Origin: a virus
Direction: 5' to 3' (one strand)
IMG/VR virus record: IMGVR_UViG_3300034106_002537
Coordinates: 1-21,083 of that record
DNA length: 21,083 bases
The notes under the pieces are model-generated. The model was not told the origin of the DNA. It did no database searches and saw only the letters and a list, made by a program, of their open reading frames with translations. Shown piece by piece: positions 1 to 6,968 of this stretch; positions within the stretch are counted from its first letter, which is position 1, and every line of letters begins with the position of its first letter. The translations under genes were made by a program, and so were the position numbers.

Positions 1-808
1 CCGCAACGCCATTGACCGCCGTGTTCCCAGATGTTAAACCTGAACCACCCGAGCCGCCTTGCGGCCCGCCAGTGCCGTTGGTAATTGCTTCAAAACCAGC
101 CTGTGTAGTGCTCCCATTTGTAGAACCAGTTCCGCCTTGCGTGCCGCCTATGGCATATGGCCCGCGCGCGGGAGTGCATAGCGAAGCTTGACCACCAGCG
201 CCAGCAGTTCCACTACTTGATCCTCCGCCCTGACCGGCATTTCCCTTGTCGGCGATCACCAAAGAACCGAAAGATGTTTGACCGCCATTAGTCCCTGCGT
301 TGCCCGAAGTATTATCTGTAGTCTGAGCTGCTCCGCCATTGCCACCCGCACCAATGGTTATTGAATAAGTAGGTGACGTTAGTGTCGCTGCCCTCATAAA
401 TCTTTGCACAAAAGCTCCGCCACCACCAGCGCCACCGCCTGATCGTATTACTCCTGTCGGCCCGCGTCGACCACTTCCACCACCACCACCTGCGCCAATG
501 CAGATTACAAGAGCACCCCAAAAGTTAGAGGCCGTTGGTTTTGTCCATGTGTCGTTGGCTGTGTATTCGCGAATGACGGGATTGGTTCCCCCACCGCCCG
601 CAGTTGTTAGGTCGTATTCCGTACCACCGTCATTTTTGAAATACACCTTGCCGTCTGTCTTTGCATAGATGACACCATAACCAGACGACGGCGTCCCTAG
701 TGAAGATGCCTGCTCGGCAAGGATGTTCCCCTGACCTGCGATCAGCTGATCGGCGTCCGGGTGCTCTTGCAAGTTGCCTGTGGTCGTTATCGGTCTTTTG
801 TTCGCCAT
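1..808 (-). CDS. Glycine-rich tail fibre protein, C-terminus cut by window edge
   Basis: Open from an ATG at 808 to the left edge: 269 codons with no stop, so the gene is incomplete. Residues 1-68 form a compact N-terminal domain containing SGYGVIYAKTDGKVYFKNDG, a motif I know from phage fibre proteins. A short domain with TWTKP follows. After that come repeated Gly-rich blocks (GAGGGGGSGRRG, GGAGGGGAF, GAGGNGGAA) typical of glycine-rich fibre tips that touch host receptors. The ATG overlaps the TAA of the upstream gene by one base (TAATG), which suggests coupled translation. Residues 1-66 closely match the whole of that upstream small protein. The fibre role is inferred from composition and position; the receptor is unknown. 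Confidence 0.8.
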   Translation of the reverse strand, partial: MANKRPITTTGNLQEHPDADQLIAGQGNILAEQASSLGTPSSGYGVIYAKTDGKVYFKNDGGTEYDLTTAGGGGTNPVIREYTANDTWTKPTASNFWGALVICIGAGGGGGSGRRGPTGVIRSGGGAGGGGAFVQRFMRAATLTSPTYSITIGAGGNGGAAQTTDNTSGNAGTNGGQTSFGSLVIADKGNAGQGGGSSSGTAGAGGQASLCTPARGPYAIGGTQGGTGSTNGSTTQAGFEAITNGTGGPQGGSGGSGLTSGNTAVNGVA

Positions 809-1014
809 TAGCTCAGTAGTGTTTCCGTGCCTGCGTCATTCTTGAAATACAACAGACCATCTGTCTTGACATACAACACGCCATAACCAGATGACGGGGT
901 CGATAGTGAGCTTGCTTGTTCTGCCAACACTAACCCCTGACCACAAAACAGACCATCGGCGTCCGGGTGTTCTTGCAATACGGTTGGCGTAGTGATCGGT
1001 CTTTTATTCGCCAT
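808..1014 (-). CDS. Free-standing copy of the fibre N-terminal domain
   Basis: A 68-residue protein that aligns almost without gaps to the first 66 residues of the glycine-rich fibre encoded next. Both share MANKRPITT, LQEHPDAD, LAEQASSL and TPSSGYGV, and YFKND near the end. It therefore looks like a tandem duplication of the fibre's anchoring or trimerisation domain, here without shaft or tip. Its ATG lies beside the stop of the upstream gene and its TAA overlaps the fibre ATG. Possible roles are a separate adaptor at the fibre base, a second fibre anchor, or a remnant of a fibre that lost its distal part. The intact frame and tight spacing argue against recent decay. Function is inferred. 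Confidence 0.75.
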   Translation of the reverse strand: MANKRPITTPTVLQEHPDADGLFCGQGLVLAEQASSLSTPSSGYGVLYVKTDGLLYFKNDAGTETLLS

Positions 1015-1523
1015 TACGCGAGCGTTATTGGTTGCTGTTCTTCGAAGTTGAGCTCAGTAGCTGAGAGCGCTACACCGACCTCTTGCGAGAGATATCCCGA
1101 TGTTGACGGGGCCGTTGATACAATTGCGCCTGCCGTTGCACCGCTTAGATAGTACGCCGCGCCGGGGGTTAGGGACGTTAGCCCCGTGATCGTACCATCA
1201 AGGTACACGGTTGCGTTGTTCGGCGAAGTGACTGCCGAGAGAACAAAGCCGTGTGCACGACGGCCGTTGCTTGCGTCTGCCTTGCGTGCCTTGACTGTGC
1301 CGCTATCGTTCCACAAGTTCACTAGATCACCTGCGCTAAGGTTCTCAGATGTTGCGGCGAGCTTGGTCGTAGCGCCTACGCCCGTTGGCATCATCGTGCT
1401 ATCGAGCTTGCCAGCGCTGTCGAGAGCGACAATCTTGCCAGCAGAGCCTGCGCCCGCTGATGTGGTTGTGCCTTCGACTTCGGCAAGTTGTCCGCTATTG
1501 TTCTTTATATACTTGTCTGCCAT
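1014..1523 (-). CDS. Small virion structural protein (beta-rich domain)
   Basis: 169 residues, rich in Ala, Ser, Thr and Gly, with no catalytic motif. Residues ~60-160 show a pattern I associate with small phage virion proteins: LSAGDLVNLW, then a strand pair around VYLDGTITGL, then LTPGAAYYLSG and a final VGVALSATELNF. The N-terminus (ADKYIKNNSG) resembles the start of fibre-associated proteins. The next gene upstream carries the same order of elements, so the two may be diverged paralogues. Start ATG at 1523 has only a weak GGTG upstream and overlaps the previous gene by 19 bases, so translation is probably coupled. It lies between head genes and fibre genes; decoration, neck or fibre-connector roles are all possible. 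Confidence 0.7.
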   Translation of the reverse strand: MADKYIKNNSGQLAEVEGTTTSAGAGSAGKIVALDSAGKLDSTMMPTGVGATTKLAATSENLSAGDLVNLWNDSGTVKARKADASNGRRAHGFVLSAVTSPNNATVYLDGTITGLTSLTPGAAYYLSGATAGAIVSTAPSTSGYLSQEVGVALSATELNFEEQQPITLA

Positions 1524-1996
1524 TGTTTACACCGTTTGAATGAGAGTGTCACGTCTATTTGAAGTGTCGTTGCAGTGAGCGCCCGCCCGATGTGGACGAT
1601 GTAAGCGCCGCCGCTTGGGATTGTCTGTGTTAGCTGGCCGTTCGTGCCAAGGAAAACCGTGCCCTTCGTCCACGTCCAGTTTGCATCTGTCAAGATGCCT
1701 GACGTTTTGATCGTAACGCCAGCACCCGAAGACGCCGCATTGGAAGTAATGCCGATCACCTGAGCGTTTGCAAGCGTATCGTTTGATGCGTAGACAGCCT
1801 GGCCAGTTACGTTGGATGTTACCGCCCGCAGTGCCGACAGGTTTTGGCCAGCCGTCAACGACACGTCATCGGAAATAGGCACGAGACCGCCAGATAAAAT
1901 GTCGAGGGTCACCGACTGATTCACCGTATTGACGTTGACGTTTTGCTCGACGATGTCGATGGCAAGTGTTGACTGATCAACGTTTACGGTCGTCAT
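1505..1996 (-). CDS. Small virion structural protein, paralogue-like
   Basis: 163 residues. After an N-terminal segment rich in Val, Asn and Thr, residues ~45-150 follow the order seen in the gene just downstream: LTAGQNLSALRAV, a VTIKTSGILT strand, GTVFLGTNGQL, and HIGRALTATTLQIDVTL. Start ATG at 1996 has a good GAGGTGA eight bases upstream and forms an ATGA overlap with the previous gene. The last residues (SFKRCKQWQTSI) are basic and polar and do not look like the usual end of such a domain. Removing one TC from the CTCTC at the end would give the ending LIQTV and a stop just before the next ATG. A structural role is inferred from fold pattern and position. Confidence 0.7.
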   Translation of the reverse strand: MTTVNVDQSTLAIDIVEQNVNVNTVNQSVTLDILSGGLVPISDDVSLTAGQNLSALRAVTSNVTGQAVYASNDTLANAQVIGITSNAASSGAGVTIKTSGILTDANWTWTKGTVFLGTNGQLTQTIPSGGAYIVHIGRALTATTLQIDVTLSFKRCKQWQTSI

Positions 1997-2340
1997 GCCG
2001 TCACCTCGTCGAGCACCACCTGTACGTAGCCTCGCAATAGCTCACTCGTTAGGCTGCTTACGGTCTGCTCCAAACTCCAGAGGTATGTTGTGCCGGCCGT
2101 CAGTGCGCTCGTCTGCGCTGCGGACAATGCTACTGAGAATGTACCTTGTGCGGCGTTCACGGTCGTTATCGTAAACGATGCTACCAAAGCCCCCGCAGTG
2201 GTGCGGATTTGCGCGGCGAAGGTGTAACCTGAAATGTTCGTAGCTACGCCGTTGGTCTTATGCGTGAACGTGCGGGCAAACCCTGCGTTTCGCACAAGGT
2301 TGAAGTCTACACGTTCGCCAGTGTTTGACAGGATGACCAT
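1993..2340 (-). CDS. Small phage structural protein, Ig-like/BppU-N-like
   Basis: 115 residues. The pattern is FNLVRNAGFARTF, then ISGYTFAAQIRT, GALVASFTIT, GTFSVALSAAQT and YLWSLEQ...RGYVQVV. This strand order is one I associate with small beta-sandwich proteins found between phage head and tail-fibre genes, including the N-terminal domain of BppU-type baseplate proteins. No enzyme motif is visible. The ATG at 2340 has only a weak AAAGG upstream and lies 17 bases past a strong RNA hairpin. The stop overlaps the next ATG (ATGA). The exact place in the virion cannot be told from sequence alone. Confidence 0.65.
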   Translation of the reverse strand: MVILSNTGERVDFNLVRNAGFARTFTHKTNGVATNISGYTFAAQIRTTAGALVASFTITTVNAAQGTFSVALSAAQTSALTAGTTYLWSLEQTVSSLTSELLRGYVQVVLDEVTA

Positions 2341-2357
2341 CGTTTGCCTTTGGTATG

Positions 2358-2389
2358 CTGACCACGAGCCCCGAAGGGCCCGTAGTCAG
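2358..2389 (-). other. Strong intergenic RNA hairpin with UUCG loop
   Basis: A 14-bp stem closed by a UUCG tetraloop in the minus-strand transcript. All 14 pairs form if two G-U wobbles are allowed; read on the plus strand, the same two positions would be A-C mismatches. The fold therefore fits the RNA made from these genes. No U-run follows, so it is not a standard intrinsic terminator. It sits between the small head-type protein gene (stop at 2395) and the next gene (start 2340). Such hairpins often mark mRNA processing, 3' end protection or partial termination after highly expressed head genes. The role here is inferred. Confidence 0.75.
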
Positions 2390-2394
2390 AACAC

Positions 2395-2838
2395 TTAGTC
2401 CTTAATCAGATTAGCAGCAAGACCGCGTGTTGTTGCGTCCTTGCCGTAGTCGCCGTTATACAGCACAGCCCAAGCCGATCCGAAGGTTCCCGCAGAACCA
2501 TCGCCTGCCGTTGCTACCAAGTCAAGATAACGATCGCGGCCTGCGAGGTTGATGAAGAAACCGAAGATCTTGTTATCGTCGTTAGCAGTTGGGAGCGCAG
2601 GGGCCCCGCTTGCACCGAAGACACAACCCGTAATGTCGGCAGCGCCGGACATTCCCGAATCGTCAGACTCTTGCACCTTCAAAGCCGTCATGGCAATATC
2701 AGTTGCACCGAGTGCGAAGAAGATAGCGACCTTGCCGTAGCCGGCCGTGTCGATCGTGTTAGTCGTGAACGAAGCGTTGTCGACGATAGCCGCAGGAGGC
2801 GTAACGAGAACGTGCTTCACGCTTTGCATGATGTTCAT
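2395..2838 (-). CDS. Small head protein, candidate capsid decoration protein
   Basis: 147 residues directly after the major capsid gene, the usual place for decoration or head-stabilising proteins. The sequence is beta-rich with no cysteine cluster or catalytic motif. Segments such as ALKVQESDDSGMSG, ITGCVFGASG and RDRYLDLVATAGDGSAG fit small phage proteins that describe a per-sample deviation fold often annotated only as structural. Start ATG at 2838 has a good AGGAGA at a spacing of about eight bases. The 19-base gap to the capsid stop implies co-transcription with capsid. The decoration role is an inference from position and size. Confidence 0.65.
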   Translation of the reverse strand: MNIMQSVKHVLVTPPAAIVDNASFTTNTIDTAGYGKVAIFFALGATDIAMTALKVQESDDSGMSGAADITGCVFGASGAPALPTANDDNKIFGFFINLAGRDRYLDLVATAGDGSAGTFGSAWAVLYNGDYGKDATTRGLAANLIKD

Positions 2839-2857
2839 AGTTCAGTTCTCCTGTGGA

Positions 2858-4207
2858 TTAAGAGTTGATGGAAGCGAATGCGATGACAGGGCCAGCAACA
2901 CGAGCCGAAGCCGTCGCACTGTAATTGCCGATGTCATGCACGTTGATGTCGATGTACTGCGTTGCCTTGACGTACACGCTGTCGGTAGCGAAACCGAGTG
3001 ATGTGTCCTGTTTGATGGCAGTCGTCATGCGATCGCCGAACGAAGAAGCCTGTGCAAGGTTGCCGAAGTAAGCGCAAATCTGCGAGTTCGCGTCTGCTGT
3101 TGGCATGACGTCAACATACTCGACAGGATAACCAAGGAAGCGCTGACCGAAAGAACCCGAAAGTTCTGCGGCTGTTGCGCCACCCGTGGCGTATGCCAGG
3201 CGCTCTGCAGTTGCGGCGAAGGCTTGCTTCGAGAAGTACCACTTTGCACCAGCCAGGGCGTAGGTTGGAAGCTTAGCCTTACCCGTGAGGAAGTCACCAA
3301 TGACGGCTTCGCTCCAGAGGTTGCCCGTCAGTGTCTGCACACCAGCGGCCTTGACCTTGTCGGCATCCGTCGTCCAGGTTCCGCCACCGTCTACGACGAG
3401 CTTCTTAAACTTGCCATCGAGGCCGAGAACACCACCGTAGGTAGATGTAGCATCGCCGTTAAATCCGGCTTCGTCTTCCTTCTTGGCGAACTGGCGAGCG
3501 ACCGATTCAGCAAAGCGCAAACCGAGGTTCTGCGTGCTGTTCATGATCAGCTCTTCGCTGAGTTGTGCGTAGGCGTACATCTTCTTGGCATTCAACGTCA
3601 CAGCGTCGAAGCTCATGTCCGATGTCTGCAGTGTTCCCAGTTCCGAACCCCAGTATGCGGTGACGTCATCACCGGCACGGAAGATGCGGATCGACTCCGA
3701 GCCCATCGGCTCAACACGTGAGTTCCGACGGAATGTTCCGTAGGTTTCCTTCAGGCTGATGATCAGCGCAGAGGTTTCCGTAGGAACGAAGATGCCGCCC
3801 GTGGCGTCGTTGCCTTGCGTGTGGCTCTTATACTCTGTGCCTGTTACCTCTTGATACTTGGCACGTGCGGCCTCCGATGTCAGACCACCGACGAAGAGAC
3901 CCGTGACGAGGCTCTTGTATTCGGTGTCGCTCAGGTTTGACTTAGCAGCCGAATCGCCGACCTTGACAGTCTGCGTTTGTGGAAGGCGGTTGGTAGGTGT
4001 GTTGCTTTGAGCAACACGTGAGGCGTTGGATGCCTTGATAGCTTCGAAGCTCTTGACTTCGTCGAGCTGCTTCTGCAGGCCTTCGATCTCTGTGTTCAGA
4101 GACTTAGCCGTTGCGACGTCGTCCATCGTCGGCTCCGTCTTAGCGAGCACGGTGTCGAGCTCGGCAGACTTCGCGCTGATGGCGTCGTTGATGCTTTGGA
4201 TGTTCAT
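2858..4207 (-). CDS. HK97-fold major capsid protein with N-terminal delta domain
   Basis: 449 residues, a usual length for an uncleaved HK97-type capsid subunit. Residues 1-60 are a charged, helical, coiled-coil segment (AISAKSAELDTVLAKTEP onward), the scaffolding-like delta domain. A polar linker follows to about residue 125. From about GIFVPTETSALIISLKETY the mature shell domain starts, with the N-arm, the long spine helix region (LSEELIMNSTQNLGLRFAES) and the P and A domains (YPVEYVDVMPT). The prohead protease lies immediately upstream, so the delta domain is probably removed during maturation; the cut is likely between residues ~100 and 130. The ATG follows the protease stop by two bases with no clear ribosome-binding site, pointing to coupled translation. 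The subunit forms the icosahedral shell. Confidence 0.93.
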   Translation of the reverse strand: MNIQSINDAISAKSAELDTVLAKTEPTMDDVATAKSLNTEIEGLQKQLDEVKSFEAIKASNASRVAQSNTPTNRLPQTQTVKVGDSAAKSNLSDTEYKSLVTGLFVGGLTSEAARAKYQEVTGTEYKSHTQGNDATGGIFVPTETSALIISLKETYGTFRRNSRVEPMGSESIRIFRAGDDVTAYWGSELGTLQTSDMSFDAVTLNAKKMYAYAQLSEELIMNSTQNLGLRFAESVARQFAKKEDEAGFNGDATSTYGGVLGLDGKFKKLVVDGGGTWTTDADKVKAAGVQTLTGNLWSEAVIGDFLTGKAKLPTYALAGAKWYFSKQAFAATAERLAYATGGATAAELSGSFGQRFLGYPVEYVDVMPTADANSQICAYFGNLAQASSFGDRMTTAIKQDTSLGFATDSVYVKATQYIDINVHDIGNYSATASARVAGPVIAFASINS

Positions 4208-4209
4208 AG

Positions 4210-4959
4210 TTAGTTGCGTTTTGCGTTGATGACAGCGCGGAGACGCTCCATTTCGAGGAGTGCCTTCGCATTGGTTGGTGTTGCCGAATCAATCAATATC
4301 TTTAGATCGCCTACGGCTGATGACAGAGTTTCCAGCAATGTCGAAAGACGCGCCACGTTTGCCGACGACAGCGTGCGCCCTTCTTTTTTGCGAATGTCGG
4401 CACGTTCGTTCAGCCTCGTAATGACGCGCGTGAGTTCTGACGTTACCGTCTGCACGTCGTCATTGAGTCCCGATTTCACACCGAGCACCGCAGTAGCTGG
4501 GTTAGCTCCAAACAATACCGGGCTCCACTCGTACAAGCGGCCCTTGACTAATTCACGAGCACCATCAGGAGCATAGGTTTCTTCGATTACCGAATAACCA
4601 ATGCTGAATTCATCGATGATGCCTTCTTTTATGTTGCTGAATGTTTCGCGTCCGGCTTGCGTATTCAAATTGAATTGGCCCTTGATGTACAGCCCGCCCA
4701 AGTCACGCAGCCCGACAGGCAACATAGGGTCACCTGCCATGAGTTCACGAGCTTCCAAGGTCTTTGCTACTGGCGTATTCCAATCATGCTGCCATACACC
4801 CTTCGGTAGCTTGCTTTTGATGCTTTCGTCGAAGAACCCATACTTGACACGATCGCCGACACTGTCCACGTTATTGAAAACGGAAACGATGGCCTCGACG
4901 ATGCCCTCATCGCCTAGCGCTTTCAATTCCGTCTGAAATGATTTACGTTCGATGTTCAT
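4210..4959 (-). CDS. HK97-type prohead protease (S78-like)
   Basis: 249 residues. The N-terminal two thirds match the HK97 prohead protease pattern: an opening strand (FQTELKAL), VSVFNNVDSVGDRV, the catalytic His in VWQHDW (His58), and the catalytic Ser in DEFSIGYSV (Ser119), followed by LYEWSPVLFGANPAT. The C-terminal ~80 residues are helical and charged. The gene sits between portal and major capsid, the standard order. The enzyme removes the capsid delta domain inside the prohead and itself. The ATG at 4959 follows a 65-base gap that carries a possible promoter element; no strong ribosome-binding site is visible. Confidence 0.93.
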   Translation of the reverse strand: MNIERKSFQTELKALGDEGIVEAIVSVFNNVDSVGDRVKYGFFDESIKSKLPKGVWQHDWNTPVAKTLEARELMAGDPMLPVGLRDLGGLYIKGQFNLNTQAGRETFSNIKEGIIDEFSIGYSVIEETYAPDGARELVKGRLYEWSPVLFGANPATAVLGVKSGLNDDVQTVTSELTRVITRLNERADIRKKEGRTLSSANVARLSTLLETLSSAVGDLKILIDSATPTNAKALLEMERLRAVINAKRN

Positions 4960-4984
4960 TTTCTAATCGTCCCCGATTTGTTTG

Positions 4985-5033
4985 CACAATTCTATGGACA
5001 TTTCCAAAGAAAATCCCGACACTGTTAGGATTC
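4985..5033 (-). promoter_or_regulatory. Shared intergenic element, copy 1 (hairpin plus promoter-like boxes)
   Basis: On the minus strand, the gap between portal and protease holds a weak hairpin (AATCC/GGATT arms) running into TTTTC. After it come TTTGGA, eight bases, and TAGAATTGTG. A very similar series lies at 8547-8596 before the small terminase gene, with the same eight-base spacing. In both places the last box is 20-25 bases upstream of a start codon. The TAnnTTTG-like box resembles the Bacteroidota -7 element, but the distance to the TTTG is shorter than usual. A late promoter or terminator/promoter junction is inferred. Confidence 0.4.
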
Positions 5034-6956
5034 TACACGACGTGCACGGGTGAAACAACGGCAATTCACGGCATTACCAGCAGATAGCCCCGGCCCGGAA
5101 GGGTAGGGGGTGGTCTCGCCACCGACTACGAAGTTGCCAGCAGCATCCTCACGTTCGCCATGCGCGGCCGCGTGTGCGGGCCTTGCACCCGCCAATGCCA
5201 CCCATTCCCGTTTGATACCGCCCAGGTCGGCCCATACTTTTTTCTGGACTGTCCCCGTTGTTGCCGTCGAAGTCGTGCGAGCTATGGCGTCGGCACGTGA
5301 GGCCTTCAGGTCTGTGAACTTCGCCTTGAGTAGCTTGGCGAGGTCGTCTTCCTTGGCAAGTGGGTTATCGGCGATCAGCTTCTGAACATCGGTTCGTATT
5401 GTCCCCACCGATTCGGCAATCTTGTCGCTAGAAATCGTCATGCCCTCACGACGTGCCGTAGCGTATTCGCCCTCGGGAGCGTCGACCTCCTCAGTTGCTA
5501 AGGTAACCAGCAGGCTGACCAGCTCTTCGCGGCTGCCTTCTGTCATGTCGCTGAATTCCTTCTCCCATACGTCGACACTGAAGTCTTCTATCTTGAGCTG
5601 CAAGCTTTTGGTATTCGTGATGCTCCGATACAGCTTGTCCAGCGCGCGGCCCCAGTCACGGGCGATCTTGGCGGACGCTTGGTTCAACACTTCGTCGTAG
5701 GCTTTGGCGTACACCTGATCGTCGGGATGGTGCAGCCATGCTTTCGTTTCGGGGCCGACAATTACGGCAGTCTTACTACGAAAGGGCGCAGGCGTTGAGC
5801 CCGCACCTCCTTTCAAGCTTGCGGTTTCGATGTTGTCGTCGTCGTTGTCGTCGTCGTCAGGCGTTTCGTTTTCACCCTGCGTAGATACCGCTTCGACGGC
5901 TACCATCTGGCCGGCAAGGGCCTGGACAGTCGATAGGTCAAAGCCGACCTCGACACCGTAGTCAGGGATTGCGATTTGTGCGTTCAGCTGGTCGGCGATC
6001 ATGTTCCAAAAGGGGACGCGAACCATGTTCGTGAAGTCTTTGGAGGCCTGTTCAAAATTCGAATACGTGGATTGGCTGAGTCCCATGTGCGTACCGGCAA
6101 TGATCGGGTGAACCTTGTACGTACCGCAGATGCGGGTCTCGTATTGGCCGAAGGTTTCCGATAGCCCCATTTCGTCATAGTCCAGCGCAAGACGTTTGAT
6201 GTCCTGCACGCCCCAGAGCACGCCTACCGAACCACGTTTGTTGCCACCGTAACGCCGTTTGAATGTGCGCTCCATCACGTCGATCTGTTCGGGTGATGCC
6301 TCTTCATTGAGCAGGATAGTAGTCTTCGGCACGGCGTCGTTCTTATGCACGTTGAATACCGTCGAAGCGGCCTCGTTGAAACCTTCGATGGATTCACTCG
6401 CAAGAGCAACAGGGCTTGCACCACCGAGCGGCTTGCCCGGGTCATACCAGAATCCGCGGATGTGCACCACGTCGGCCTTGTCAATCATGTACAGTTTCGC
6501 ACCGTCCCAGTAGTGATACGCTGCCACGTCACCGTAGCCGTCGTCGATAGGGGCGAAGTACTGATCCGAGTACCATCGCATCCCGATAACCGCTCCCGAT
6601 GCGTTGCGTAGCTTGTAACCGTAAGCGTTGCCACCGACGCACATCATGGTCAGGATTTCACCGAACACGATACGCCAGTTGTTGCGGGTTAGCATACCGA
6701 TCACCGGCGCTTGGAAGTCGTAGCCAGTCGGTGTGATGACACCGATTTGCGCTTCCGGCATCATGAGCGAATACGTGATCGTGCATGCCTGCGCTATCGG
6801 GTTTGACTTCCACATACGCAAGGCCATAGGGAAATCGGTCACCGGTGTGAAACTATGCCGCGTCCACATCGTCGTTGTAAGGATGGGCGCAAGGTCGTTG
6901 ACGGCACGCTGGCCGTCGGGGGAGATGAACTCTTTAAAGCGTTGTATTAGACTCAT
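5025..6956 (-). CDS. Portal protein fused to a MuF-like minor head domain
   Basis: 643 residues, longer than a usual HK97-type portal (about 400). Residues 1-345 match a portal: MWKSNPIAQACTITYSL near the N-terminus, GGNAYGYKLRN, DVVHIRGFWYDPGKPLGGASP, and FGQYETRICGTYKVHPIIAGT. An acidic, low-complexity linker follows (PDDDDNDDDN, residues 367-375). The C-terminal part is helical and ends in a MuF/SPP1 gp7-like module: RADAIARTTSTATTG (554-568), EWVALAGARPAHAAAHG (584-600) and the closing NAVNCRCFTRARR with its CRC. The portal forms the dodecameric DNA entry ring; MuF proteins are carried in the head and may enter the host with DNA. The ATG at 6956 lacks a clear ribosome-binding site and follows the terminase stop by 12 bases. 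Confidence 0.9.
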   Translation of the reverse strand: MSLIQRFKEFISPDGQRAVNDLAPILTTTMWTRHSFTPVTDFPMALRMWKSNPIAQACTITYSLMMPEAQIGVITPTGYDFQAPVIGMLTRNNWRIVFGEILTMMCVGGNAYGYKLRNASGAVIGMRWYSDQYFAPIDDGYGDVAAYHYWDGAKLYMIDKADVVHIRGFWYDPGKPLGGASPVALASESIEGFNEAASTVFNVHKNDAVPKTTILLNEEASPEQIDVMERTFKRRYGGNKRGSVGVLWGVQDIKRLALDYDEMGLSETFGQYETRICGTYKVHPIIAGTHMGLSQSTYSNFEQASKDFTNMVRVPFWNMIADQLNAQIAIPDYGVEVGFDLSTVQALAGQMVAVEAVSTQGENETPDDDDNDDDNIETASLKGGAGSTPAPFRSKTAVIVGPETKAWLHHPDDQVYAKAYDEVLNQASAKIARDWGRALDKLYRSITNTKSLQLKIEDFSVDVWEKEFSDMTEGSREELVSLLVTLATEEVDAPEGEYATARREGMTISSDKIAESVGTIRTDVQKLIADNPLAKEDDLAKLLKAKFTDLKASRADAIARTTSTATTGTVQKKVWADLGGIKREWVALAGARPAHAAAHGEREDAAGNFVVGGETTPYPSGPGLSAGNAVNCRCFTRARRVES

Positions 6957-6968
6957 GGCGTTGGTTGG

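Noticed and set aside
3224-3721. 165-codon plus-strand frame opposite the capsid gene
   Set aside because: Antisense to a clear HK97 capsid protein; codon-bias shadow.
5838-5860. Trinucleotide GTC/GTT run as a separate repeat element
   Set aside because: It simply encodes the Asp/Asn-rich linker of the portal fusion and stays in frame.
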